Positions 1 to 10,370 of a stretch of DNA of 64,000 bases are shown here, piece by piece (within the stretch, counting starts at the first letter, position 1; each line of letters begins with the position of its first letter). A model generated the notes under the pieces. It had not been told where the DNA came from. It did no database searches and worked only from the letters and a program-made list of their open reading frames with translations. This DNA comes from Paraburkholderia heleia NBRC 101817 (GTDB lineage Bacteria > Pseudomonadota > Gammaproteobacteria > Burkholderiales > Burkholderiaceae), in the NCBI RefSeq assembly GCF_000739775.1, contig NZ_BBJH01000026.1, positions 1-64,000 of the forward strand, written 5' to 3'. The position numbers and the translations under genes were made by a program.

Positions 1-289
1 CGATGCCGTGAATGGTGTATGCAGGCGGCTTCTTGCTGAACTTCTGCGCGTTCTCGCCATACATCCTGAGCAGATTGCCCATGTTCGGATCGATCGGATC
101 GATGGCAAACCGGGCGGGGCGCCCGATCACCTGGTCCATCGGGATTCCAGCCATGGGGCTTGTGAATTCAATCTCGTACCAGTACAGCTGGCTGATCCTG
201 TCGATACCAGCAAATTTCAGGACCGAGAAGGGCGCCGGGTGTGGCGCCAGTTTCAATTCATAAGCCTGCAACGGCATGACCATCGACAT
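1..289 (-). CDS. vgrG: VgrG/TssI spike protein, N-terminal part (runs off left edge)
   Basis: Partial gene: the first 96 codons are present and the rest lies beyond the window start. VgrG proteins form the trimeric spike at the tip of the type VI secretion tube and carry effectors into target cells. Recognition rests on the N-terminal phage gp27-like signature: an early FSVLKF strand, then YWYEIEFTSP and a VIGRPARFAID stretch about 50-65 residues in. The ATG at 289 is preceded by GGAGG five bases upstream, which fixes the start. It lies 80 bases downstream of the end of the broken tssC gene and in the same direction. No hcp gene lies between the two, unlike the usual tssB-tssC-hcp order. Whether the remainder is intact cannot be seen. 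Confidence 0.8.
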   Translation of the reverse strand, partial: MSMVMPLQAYELKLAPHPAPFSVLKFAGIDRISQLYWYEIEFTSPMAGIPMDQVIGRPARFAIDPIDPNMGNLLRMYGENAQKFSKKPPAYTIHGI

Positions 290-368
290 CGGAGACCTCC
301 TCAACGCGCGAACGCAACGGCATAGCCGGGGCACTGATCGGTGCCCCGGCGGGTACATGCGGGAATCG

Positions 369-1098
369 TCAGATCAGCCCGGTCAGCTCTTGGCCTTTCT
401 GCGTCGAATCGGCCGAGAAGAAGCACGCGAAGTCGTGGTTCTTGTAGAACGAGAGCGGAATGAAACCGAGATTCGCAAACTCGAATTCGCGCGTCTCCGG
501 AATCAGCACTTCCGTCGGGATCTTCGGCTGGACACCAGTCCCAAGGTCGTAAAGGTGAAGAGGCAGCCCTTCGACCTTGCCACCAGCCTGCGGACCGCGG
601 ATCTGAACACACCACCCCGTTATTCACGAAGCTACGCGTCATGTTCGCAGCGAACGCGAACGATGCGTTGACCCACAGGTACCGGTTATGATCTGGGCCC
701 TTCACCGCTTCTTCGTAGTTGAAGGCACGCACCGGCACTGTGTCCTTGCCATACGGCAGACGGCCCAGCACGCGCGGCATCGTCAGACCCACGTAGCGGG
801 CATCATCCATGTCTCGGAAGCTCTTCCATTTGATGTACTCGGCGCGGTCGAAATAGTTGCCGATATCCTGGATGGCCGCCACTTCTTCCATCGACTGCTT
901 GCCCAAGAATGCCGGACCCACCGAGCCGATGAACGGCATGTGCGCGGCAGCCGCCACCTTCGAGATGTTGCGCAGCAGGGCGATGTCCATCGGCGAATTC
1001 GAAAACTCGAAGTCGCTGATCATGGCGCTGATCGGCTGGCCACCGGGGGTGTCGTATTCCTCGATGTACGCGAGGCGATACAGTAATGAGATGGCATA
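369..1098 (-). pseudogene. tssC: TssC (VipB) type VI sheath subunit, 5'-truncated and frameshifted
   Basis: C-terminal half of the large contractile-sheath subunit of the type VI secretion system. About 240 codons remain of a family that usually has roughly 490-500. Recognisable blocks are AAAHMPFIGSVGPAFLG, then YIKWKSFRDMDDARYVGLT and RVLGRLPYG. The reading frame breaks at a CCCC run (plus-strand 615-618): removing one C restores NNGWCVQIRG and a good TssC C terminus, ending QELTGLI with its stop at 369-371. Upstream of about 1090 homology fades, and an in-frame stop lies near 1117 where AT-rich sequence begins. The gene therefore lacks both an N-terminal half and an open frame. A sequencing error could explain the frameshift but not the missing 5' half. 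Confidence 0.85.
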
Positions 1099-1424
1099 AA
1101 GTGCTCGATCGATAATTTAACATTGGCTAACATAGCTCAATGCGCTAGCAAAATCTCTGTAAAGAGTAGAATCCCACGTATTTCAACGAATCTTATTGAT
1201 GGCTGTCAAACATACGTTAGGTTTACTAACTTATCTTAATAATTTATTCGATGCACATTGATATCGAATAAATGTTAATTTAATTTAACGAATTCTCCGA
1301 TCTATGTTGATAAGTGTTCCATGGTAAAAGCGTTTGATTTTTGCTAGCCTGGCGTTTTCGCTGATGCCGGGTCTTGGATGAAGTGTGTCGTTGTGCTGGA
1401 GGCAGTTGAGGAGCTGACGTTGCA
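1099..1424. other. AT-rich non-coding junction
   Basis: No credible gene on either strand. Base composition drops sharply to AT-rich, especially 1100-1300, between the broken tssC and an IS630 relic. It looks like sequence left by past insertions or deletions that removed the tssC 5' half. No clear promoter or terminator could be assigned. Confidence 0.6.
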
Positions 1425-2159
1425 GCAGACGTCGATCAATCACCCTCTTCGGGGGATACGCGAACACGCGCGGCGGGCTTGTTGATGCTCGGACGTGGCC
1501 TCAAGCCACGTGTCATCGCGGCCCAACTGGGCGTGAATGGCCAGAGCGTCTACAACTGTCGCACGCATGGCGAGAGTGCGGCGTATGCGGCTTGATGGGT
1601 GCGCATAACGGCGGTCGGCATGCGCTGCTGAGTGAGGCCTAGATCACCGTGGCCCTGGACATCGCGCGCGCCGAACCCCTGTTGAGTCGCATCGCCCAGC
1701 GCCTCGAAGCTGCGCTCAACGGACCGCTGCCCTGCAAGATTGAAACGCTGGGTGAAGCACTCGAGCGCAATGGCTTTTCGTTCAAGCGAAACCGCTACGC
1801 GCTCAAAAAAGCGTAATGAAGAAGTGTTCGCGATGAAACAGACCACACTCGAGAAGCTCCAGCAGGCCGCGCGCGATGGTGCCGTGCGGCTGTATCTGGA
1901 TGAGGCGGGCTTTCATGGATCGCCGCCGGTTCAGCGTAGCTGGTCACCGCGAGGCTTGCCCCATCAGTTCGAACCGAATCATCATTGCCGTCGCAGCATG
2001 ATCGGTGCGCTGGACTTCGGCGAGAACACGTTGATCCACGCCGCGCATGGCGGGACTATCAAAGCCCCGAACGTCGAGCACTTCATCGACGGCTTGCTCG
2101 CGGATGCCACCCCTGAAATACCGATGGCGTCGAGCCCTCACCTGGACACGCGATACCAT
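1425..2159 (+). pseudogene. Degenerate IS630-family transposase relic
   Basis: Pieces of an IS630-type transposase appear in order but in different frames. First comes a helix-turn-helix part with AAQLGVNGQSVYN near 1515-1555. A segment AHNGGRHALLSEA follows and is interrupted by TAG near 1640. Then come PCKIETLGEALERNGFSFKRNRYALKKA, ending in stops near 1815, and a DDE segment beginning TLEKLQQAARDGAVRLYLDEAGF. The DDE part stops near 2159, so the C-terminal catalytic residues are lost. Several frameshifts, internal stops and truncation make it non-functional. It is a different IS630 subgroup from the intact element just downstream, since the HTH and DDE sequences are not alike. Confidence 0.75.
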
Positions 2160-2514
2160 TGACGCAGAACTTGCAGCATTGCTAATGCAGATACGGCACT
2201 GACTTTCAAATCAATTTCTCGTGAACACTTAGCGTCTCTACGACGGGAACGGTAACGCTGCCGTAGACATTGATTTCGACCATGACCATGGTTTCGGCGC
2301 CCCGCATTCGCATAATCGGGACAACGGCGTCAGAGATAACGGGAATGCCTTCTCCCTGTTGGCTTATTAAAGAGGTTTTGTGTGAACAGGCTAAAAGAGT
2401 TTTAGTATTTCCACGACTGGCATATGGATACACTCGCCGTGCGTGATCGCCATAAACTCATCATTGCGCTTGAATTCAACGGGAAACGCGCAACACTGAC
2501 TTTTAACAGGACTA

Positions 2515-2540
2515 GTCCATTGAACCATTGAAATTGCACT
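2515..2540 (+). repeat. Left terminal inverted repeat of the IS630 element
   Basis: It begins GTCCATTGAACC and ends with an AATTGCAC block. Nineteen of 26 positions match the reverse complement of the right end (3584-3609), with two conserved blocks separated by a variable five-base centre. Confidence 0.8.
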
Positions 2541-2553
2541 GATCTAATAGTGC

Positions 2554-3612
2554 ATGGGTAAAATGAATCTGAGTGAAACCGAGCGCGAAGAGCTGATGTC
2601 GATTCAGCGCAGCCGCACGATGGCCGTTGGCCAGGTGAGGCGTGCGCGATTGATCTTGCTGCTCGACGAAGGGGCCTCGCGCGCGGCGATCATGGCCGAA
2701 TTGCACTGCGATTCGCGTTTCATCACAACGTGGCAAACGCGTTTCGCAAGTGAGCGCCTGGCAGGCCTGTACGGCAGACATCCAGGCCGCACGCCGCGAC
2801 CTGACCTCGCGGGTCTTGAAGCGAGAGTGCTCGACTACACGCTGCGACGCAAGCCTGCCGACGGCTCGACGCACTGGAGCAGCCGCAAACTGGCGGCACA
2901 GCTGGGCATGGCTTTCATGACCGTGCAACGTATCTGGCGCAAGCACGACATTCGGCCACATCGTCTCGATACGCACATGGTGTCCAATGATCCTGACTTT
3001 GAGGCGAAGGCGGCCGACGTGATCGGGCTGTACCTCAATCCGCCATTGCATGCGGTGGTGTTCTGCGTGGACGAGAAGACAGCCATCCAAGCGCTGGATC
3101 GCAAGGACCGGATGCTGCCGCTCTCGCCCGGGCGCGCCGAGAGCCATGGCTTTGAATACAAACGCAACGGCACCCTGAGCCTGTTCGCGGCATTGAATGT
3201 TGCCACCGGTGAGGTGCTGGGCAAAACCGCGCCACGCCACACCAGCACCCAGTTTGTTGCGTTCCTCACCGAGGTGGTATCGGCGCAGCCACGCGGAAAG
3301 GAGATTCACGTGATCTGCGACAACGTGAGCAGCCACAAAACCGACGCTGTTCAAACATTTCTGGCTGACCATCCGAAGGTCTCGATACATTACACCCCCA
3401 CGTATTCGTCATGGCTGAACCAGGTCGAGAACTGGTTTGCCCGCATCCAGCGCGACGTCATTGCGCGTGGCGTATTCACCAGCACCAAGGATCTCGACAA
3501 AAAGCTCATGCGTTACATACGTCAATACAACAAGCAGGCGCTCCCGTTGAAATGGAAGTACTCCGATCCATCGCGGCGAATCCGGTGCAATTCATCCGGT
3601 TCAACGGACTAG
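2554..3612 (+). CDS. IS630-family transposase
   Basis: Transposase of 352 residues that cuts and re-inserts its own element. The N-terminal third carries winged helix-turn-helix segments (HCDSRFITTWQTRF and KLAAQLGMAFMTVQRIW). The DDE catalytic core follows: first Asp in VFCVDEKTAIQ, second Asp in VICDNVSSHK, and the Glu in SSWLNQVENWF. The length is usual for IS630-group enzymes. The frame is uninterrupted. The final codon GAC is the terminal triplet of the element, and the stop TAG (3610-3612) is formed by the duplicated target TA plus the next host base, so the element carries no stop codon of its own. An alternative start is the Met codon at 2563. Confidence 0.9.
   Translation: MGKMNLSETEREELMSIQRSRTMAVGQVRRARLILLLDEGASRAAIMAELHCDSRFITTWQTRFASERLAGLYGRHPGRTPRPDLAGLEARVLDYTLRRKPADGSTHWSSRKLAAQLGMAFMTVQRIWRKHDIRPHRLDTHMVSNDPDFEAKAADVIGLYLNPPLHAVVFCVDEKTAIQALDRKDRMLPLSPGRAESHGFEYKRNGTLSLFAALNVATGEVLGKTAPRHTSTQFVAFLTEVVSAQPRGKEIHVICDNVSSHKTDAVQTFLADHPKVSIHYTPTYSSWLNQVENWFARIQRDVIARGVFTSTKDLDKKLMRYIRQYNKQALPLKWKYSDPSRRIRCNSSGSTD
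3584..3609 (-). repeat. Right terminal inverted repeat of the IS630 element
   Basis: Read on the minus strand it begins GTCCGTTGAACC and carries GAATTGCAC, matching the left end at 19 of 26 positions. It overlaps the last codons of the transposase. Confidence 0.8.
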
Positions 3613-4082
3613 CCGCTGTACCGTTGAGCATTTCAGCGTGGCGAATAACATCGTTTTTGAAGTAACGATACTCAAACCGGGCGATGCTAATTACGACCTC
3701 GCGCTCGCTATGCTAGCGAAGAGTGAGCGTTTTTCCGATACGCCAGGGAGCCGGATAGCGTTAGTCCTTGCTACGGCCGGCGCGGAACTGGCCGTCGAGT
3801 TTGAGACGCTGGAAATCGCTACTGTGTGACGTTATGCGCAGACGGCGCACGCATGGAGACCGACATAGGGTGCCGCCCCTCCGGTTTTCCCGTCACGCCC
3901 GCGAAACCAGCCTTGGTAGGGGTTGCCGGAAAACAGCTGTTTCCGAGACGGGGCAGCCGCAGCGCGCGCAATAAATCGCCTCATGCACGCCACGACGATT
4001 CGTTAACTAATGTACTTACCAAAAGCGTGGCCTTTGAGTACAAAGTTACCAGGAAGCCCTTTCGCCGGCGTATGAAAAGATG

Positions 4083-4109
4083 GGGCATCGCCTTCCGGAG
4101 GCGTTGCCC
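4083..4109 (-). terminator. Rho-independent terminator after the BON-domain gene
   Basis: An 11-bp stem with one mismatch (GGGCATCGCCT against AGGCGTTGCCC) and a five-base loop. On the minus strand it is followed by a T-rich stretch (ATCTTTTC), 22 bases past the BON gene stop. The rest of 3830-4130 holds no gene that I can support. Confidence 0.7.
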
Positions 4110-4130
4110 AGTGCGGCGGCGCGCGAGATG

Positions 4131-4511
4131 CTATTCGCTGGCCGCGGCATCCCCTTTCCGGGCTGTCAAGCGGTTCGTCACGGCCTTCACGCCCAGCACC
4201 GGCCTTGCCGCATTGGCCGCGCGCGAGATCTGCCAGGTCTGTGGGACTGTGCCCGAGAGCGTGACGACACCATGGCTGACCCGGATGTGAATATCCGAAT
4301 CGTCGAGATCCGGGACGCGCCTGATGGCGCGGCGAACGTCGCGTACCACCGAGCTGTCCGGCCGGGTTCCGGGTGTCGATGCCGAGACTCTTTGCACGGC
4401 CCCACCGACAGGCTCGTTCATACCGGTTTGCGCGTTCGCATTGGCAGCGCAGTTCGCGACAGCCACGAACACCATCACGCAGATCGTTCCCTTCGCACCG
4501 TCTCTATTCAT
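4131..4511 (-). CDS. Small secreted BON-domain protein
   Basis: Product of 126 residues. An N-terminal signal peptide (residues 1 to about 27, ending ANA before QTG) sends it to the periplasm. Residues about 52-120 form one BON domain, with the typical pattern of a helix (VRDVRRAIRR), DSDIHIRVSHGVVTLSGTV, and a second helix ending VLGVKAVTNRL. BON domains are thought to bind phospholipid or envelope surfaces and often appear in osmotic-stress proteins such as OsmY, which has two; here there is one. ATG 4511 is preferred over an in-frame upstream start at 4595, because GGAGG lies just ahead of it and the signal peptide begins there. It appears monocistronic, with its own terminator at 4083-4109. 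Confidence 0.8.
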   Translation of the reverse strand: MNRDGAKGTICVMVFVAVANCAANANAQTGMNEPVGGAVQRVSASTPGTRPDSSVVRDVRRAIRRVPDLDDSDIHIRVSHGVVTLSGTVPQTWQISRAANAARPVLGVKAVTNRLTARKGDAAASE

Positions 4512-4612
4512 GCTGCCTCCATCGGGTCGAGTCAACCGAGGAAAAAGCGCCCCCTCTGCGCGTATATTCTCACAGGAATTCACGCGTCGACCCATAGACA
4601 GCGAAAAGGCAC

Positions 4613-4631
4613 GCTTCGACTGTCGCGAAGC
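4613..4631 (-). terminator. Terminator-like hairpin after the TIGR03118-type gene
   Basis: A six-base stem GCTTCG/CGAAGC, followed on the minus strand by GTGCCTTTT, 22 bases beyond the stop codon of the lipoprotein gene. Confidence 0.5.
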
Positions 4632-4652
4632 GCGCTGGCAATGTGCCGGGCG

Positions 4653-5855
4653 CTACATGCCCATGCTCGTCCCTGCACCCGTTCCCGTTCCCGTACCGGT
4701 GCCGATGCCGGTGCCTGTGCCCGTAGTCGCGCCTGTGTTCGACGTCGCATTCAAATCGATCCTTCCATACACACCATCGGCTTCGTCATTCGGCCCCGCC
4801 GCAAAAAACAGCGTATTGGAAGGCTGATTGCTGAGGTCGTTGCCGAACGCAATGCCCCATACGCCCGGCTCGACAAGCGCCTTGCCGTTCGACCCGGCGA
4901 GCGGTCCCATCGACTGGCCGTTCGAGGCGTTGAACGCATTGATCGCGCCGTTACCGAAATTGCCGATCAGTATCGCGCCACTCATCGAGCCGAAGTTTGC
5001 CGGCGCCTGGGCGATGCCCCATGGCGCATCGAGCGGACTCCCTGTCGCGAAGCGCTGCTTCAGGTTGCCGGCCGTGTCGTACACGTCGACCATGCCGAGC
5101 CCCGCGCCTGCGACATCGTCGTGCCTGGCCGCGTCCTGCATGGCATACGTGACGAACAGATTCGAGCCGACCGCCTGAATGCCGAACGGCGCGAAGCCGG
5201 CCGGGATCGCCGGGTCCGTGAAGCCGCCGGGCATCGTAACCTTGTTGAATGAGGTATTGAAAACATCGATCTTGTTGTTATGGAAGTCGGTCGCGTAGAG
5301 GAAATTCGCGTTGTTCATCGTCGCGAGCGCGAGACCCTTGTACACGGCGCCGCCCGTGCCGTCGTCGTACATGACGAACGCGTTGGTCGGCCCGACCGCC
5401 GGCGCCCACGCGGTGATGGTGCCGCCCTCGCCCGCGAAGATGAATGCCGCGACGCCGGACTTGCCGTTTTCCGTGACGGTAAAGCTTTGTGTGCCGTTGA
5501 AGACGAGGCCCGTGGGCGATGCCGTGCCGTTCTTCCCGTTCGGTATCGCGACGATCAGCGATTGCGGCACGCCGTTGCCGTCATAGAGCGTTGCGACATT
5601 GGTGCCGTTGTCCGCAACCCAGACGAAACCTTTCGGATTAAAGGCGACACCCCACGGGTTTCTCAGATTCCCGTCGATGTGGGCGGCCGCCACCGCGCCA
5701 TCGGAAACGAGCGCCGTCGCCGCGAACGACGACTGGACGGGCGCGCTCGCACTGCCGGAACCCGAACTGGAACCGGAACTGCCGCCACACGACACGAGCG
5801 TCGCGATGGCCGCGCCACACGCTACGACGCCAAATACGGCGAGTAGAGACTTCAT
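4653..5855 (-). CDS. TIGR03118-type lipoprotein with Gly-Thr repeat tail
   Basis: Product of 400 residues with a lipoprotein signal: hydrophobic residues 3-20 and lipobox LVSC with the lipidated Cys at 23, followed by a Ser/Gly linker. The body (about 45-370) has the repeating strand pattern of a beta-propeller-like fold (NPWGVAFNPKGFVWVADNG, PTGLVFNGTQSF, APFGIQAVGSNLFVTY, APWGIAQAP, GVWGIAFGND) and matches my recollection of the uncharacterised TIGR03118 family. No enzymatic residues can be named. The C-terminal 27 residues are an almost pure Gly/Thr run encoded by six-base repeats (4665-4740), a likely slippage-prone and length-variable tail. The gene stands alone with a terminator hairpin behind it. 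Confidence 0.75.
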   Translation of the reverse strand: MKSLLAVFGVVACGAAIATLVSCGGSSGSSSGSGSASAPVQSSFAATALVSDGAVAAAHIDGNLRNPWGVAFNPKGFVWVADNGTNVATLYDGNGVPQSLIVAIPNGKNGTASPTGLVFNGTQSFTVTENGKSGVAAFIFAGEGGTITAWAPAVGPTNAFVMYDDGTGGAVYKGLALATMNNANFLYATDFHNNKIDVFNTSFNKVTMPGGFTDPAIPAGFAPFGIQAVGSNLFVTYAMQDAARHDDVAGAGLGMVDVYDTAGNLKQRFATGSPLDAPWGIAQAPANFGSMSGAILIGNFGNGAINAFNASNGQSMGPLAGSNGKALVEPGVWGIAFGNDLSNQPSNTLFFAAGPNDEADGVYGRIDLNATSNTGATTGTGTGIGTGTGTGTGAGTSMGM

Positions 5856-6002
5856 GACCGCACTCCTCGTTCAGTCCAAGGGACTAACGGAAACAGAACG
5901 AGGAGGACGCAGCGTTTATTCCAGTGAAGAGCCAGGACTTGCTTTGCGGGAGCACGCAATGACTGAACTAGCTAGCGAAAAACCCATGGACGGCTATGAG
6001 CG

Positions 6003-7322
6003 CTATGCGTGACTCTCCGGCGCCTGCAGACTCGCCGATACCGGCGGCAATCTGCGCGGCGTACCGAGCAGGGCGAGTTGCTTCTCGTGCGGCGTCAGCG
6101 CCCCGCTGTCGCGCTTGTCCGCCTCGGCATATTTTTGTGCCGCATGAGACAGATCGCCTTCGTTTTCCAGCGCCTGTCCCCATAGTTCATACGAGGGCGC
6201 GAGATCGGGACGAAGTTCCACCGCATGCGCGAGCTTGACGATCGCCGCCTCATACTGGCCGTTGTCGATGAGCGCTTCTCCCCAGTCATGCAGGATGTTC
6301 ACGTCGTCGCGATGCATTTCATCTGCGCGGTGAAACGCGCTGAGGGCTTCGGCATACCGGTGCGCGTGCAACAAGACGTCGCCGAGCAGGCGCTGGTTCT
6401 CCGCGGTGCTCCACCGCTCGTGAGCGCCCGCGCGAAGCTCCTTGATCGCGGCGTCGATTCTATGCTCCTGCTCGAGCGCAATGCCGAGATTGGCCCGCAA
6501 GACGGCCGAGTGCGGATACAGCAGCAGCGCGTCGCGCGACTGCTGTTCCGCCTCCTCGGAGCGGTTTTGCCTCAGCAGCAGCCAGCCTTTTCCAGCGAGC
6601 GCCCATTGGCGTTGCGGCGAGCCTGGCCGGCCGAGGACATCGTCATAGATCGCTTCGACGTCGCTGTAGTCGCATTGACCCGGCGAACACCGTGTCTTTT
6701 GCACCGTCGAGAACACGTGGCTCGCGAGCGTATTCGGTTCGACGAGACGCATGACTTCGATCGCGATGTCTCGCACCGACTGGTTGAAGTCCTTGCCTGT
6801 GAACGCGACGTCGTCGTGCATGGCGTTGAACGGGCCGTTTTCGATCTGGATATGCGCGACATACGCATCCGCACCGTCGGCCGCATGCGTAATGCCGATA
6901 TGGACGACCACGTCCTGCTTGTTCCTGAACAGCGTCGATTTGAGAAACCCGACAATCGAGGCATAGGACATGTCCTGGCCCGGCAGCTTGATATCCGGGC
7001 TGTCGTTATCGGCCAGCGATACATCGTGCGGAACCGCGTCGCTGTCGCTGCTGATGCCGCGCATCGCCGCAAGAATGCGTTCTGCCAGCAATTCCGGGGC
7101 ATAGCCGGTTTCGGCCAGCGCTTTCGGCGTTTCAATCGGCGGCACCAGCACGTGTTGCGTGAGCGCCCCCGAGATGACGAGCCAGCAAAAAGGAACGGTC
7201 AGCACCACGATGACCCAGGTCAGCACAAAGGGCCATAGCTCCCGTGGAGCGCGGCCGATCAGTTCGATCAGCAACAACACATGCGAAAGACCCGCGGGCC
7301 TGCGATCTGGAACGCTCGACAT
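6003..7322 (-). CDS. Membrane-anchored TPR protein
   Basis: Product of 439 residues. A short cytoplasmic lead is followed by one strong transmembrane segment (about residues 28-49, LWPFVLTWVIVVLTVPFCWLVI). A unique region of about 150 residues follows, then tetratricopeptide repeats from about residue 240 to 415 (for example AGKGWLLLRQNRSEEAEQQSRDAL, GDVLLHAHRYAEALSAFHRADE, WGEALIDNGQYEAAIVKLAHAVEL, WGQALENEGDLSHAAQKYAEAD). TPR arrays mediate protein-protein contacts, so this is probably a scaffold in the periplasm or at the inner membrane. The ATG at 7322 is chosen because GAGGTG precedes it; an upstream in-frame ATG (7430) would add 36 residues lacking any recognisable feature. No functional partner is evident nearby. 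Confidence 0.75.
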   Translation of the reverse strand: MSSVPDRRPAGLSHVLLLIELIGRAPRELWPFVLTWVIVVLTVPFCWLVISGALTQHVLVPPIETPKALAETGYAPELLAERILAAMRGISSDSDAVPHDVSLADNDSPDIKLPGQDMSYASIVGFLKSTLFRNKQDVVVHIGITHAADGADAYVAHIQIENGPFNAMHDDVAFTGKDFNQSVRDIAIEVMRLVEPNTLASHVFSTVQKTRCSPGQCDYSDVEAIYDDVLGRPGSPQRQWALAGKGWLLLRQNRSEEAEQQSRDALLLYPHSAVLRANLGIALEQEHRIDAAIKELRAGAHERWSTAENQRLLGDVLLHAHRYAEALSAFHRADEMHRDDVNILHDWGEALIDNGQYEAAIVKLAHAVELRPDLAPSYELWGQALENEGDLSHAAQKYAEADKRDSGALTPHEKQLALLGTPRRLPPVSASLQAPESHA

Positions 7323-7535
7323 GTTGCACCTCGACTCGGCTGCAGCTGGCTGTGCCCAACTGTCGGTCGGCGTGAACGCATCGACTGTGCCAGTACTCTC
7401 GAACGCTTTACTGCTGGGCGTTCTGGCCATGTTTGCGAATTTCGGGCGGCGCGGGTGTTATCTCCTGACCGACTCTTAAACATGGCGAGTGCCGGTTTGC
7501 GGCACACAGTTGTCATCGAGGCTGATCCGTCGCGC

Positions 7536-10262
<2,727 letters not shown>

Positions 10263-10370
10263 CTCCTTGAATTGGGGCCGCCAGGGTGGGGCGCGAGCGG
10301 CGAACGCCGCGAGTCTTCCATGCTAGCGCGGTTTGCCCGTCGGGCGTGCGCGCAGCGCCGCGGGCGCGGG

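Larger units (their letters stand above)
2513..3611 (+). mobile_element. IS630-family insertion sequence (2515-3609) flanked by TA duplication
   Basis: One transposase gene bounded by imperfect terminal inverted repeats (2515-2540 and 3584-3609), with a TA dinucleotide immediately outside each end (2513-2514 and 3610-3611). Duplication of TA within CTAG is the standard IS630/Tc1-mariner target preference. The element is 1095 bp and looks complete, with no frameshift in the transposase, so it may be active or recently active. It sits inside a small open reading frame that it interrupts. Confidence 0.85.
2424..3829 (+). pseudogene. 102-aa hypothetical gene split by the IS630 insertion
   Basis: The left piece is ATG 2424 to 2514 and the right piece is 3612-3829. 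Deleting the IS630 element and one copy of the TA target duplication joins them in frame: the codon spanning the junction reads AGC, and the product runs from MDTLAVRDRHKLIIAL through the junction to EFETLEIATV and TGA at 3827-3829. The frame is closed upstream by TAG at 2403. The rebuilt product is small, acidic toward its C terminus and rich in beta-strand-like alternation (ALEFNGKRATLTF, NNIVFEVTIL). I do not recognise the family. Its closeness to type VI secretion remnants suggests, but does not show, a link. The distal part could start separately at GTG 3638. Confidence 0.6.

Noticed and set aside
1285..1467. 60-residue minus-strand frame near the IS relic
   Set aside because: Overlaps the decayed transposase region and lacks any start signal or similarity that I can name.
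2206..2433. 75-residue minus-strand frame
   Set aside because: No ribosome site or recognisable family, it overlaps the start of the rebuilt plus-strand gene, and it lies in a degraded region.
3638..3829. 63-residue open frame starting at GTG as a separate gene
   Set aside because: It is the 3' part of the gene split by the IS630 element; joining across the insertion gives a longer continuous frame with a better start.
4680..4740. GT-rich repeats as a CRISPR-like or satellite array
   Set aside because: The repeats are six-base units inside the coding frame of a lipoprotein and have no spacers.
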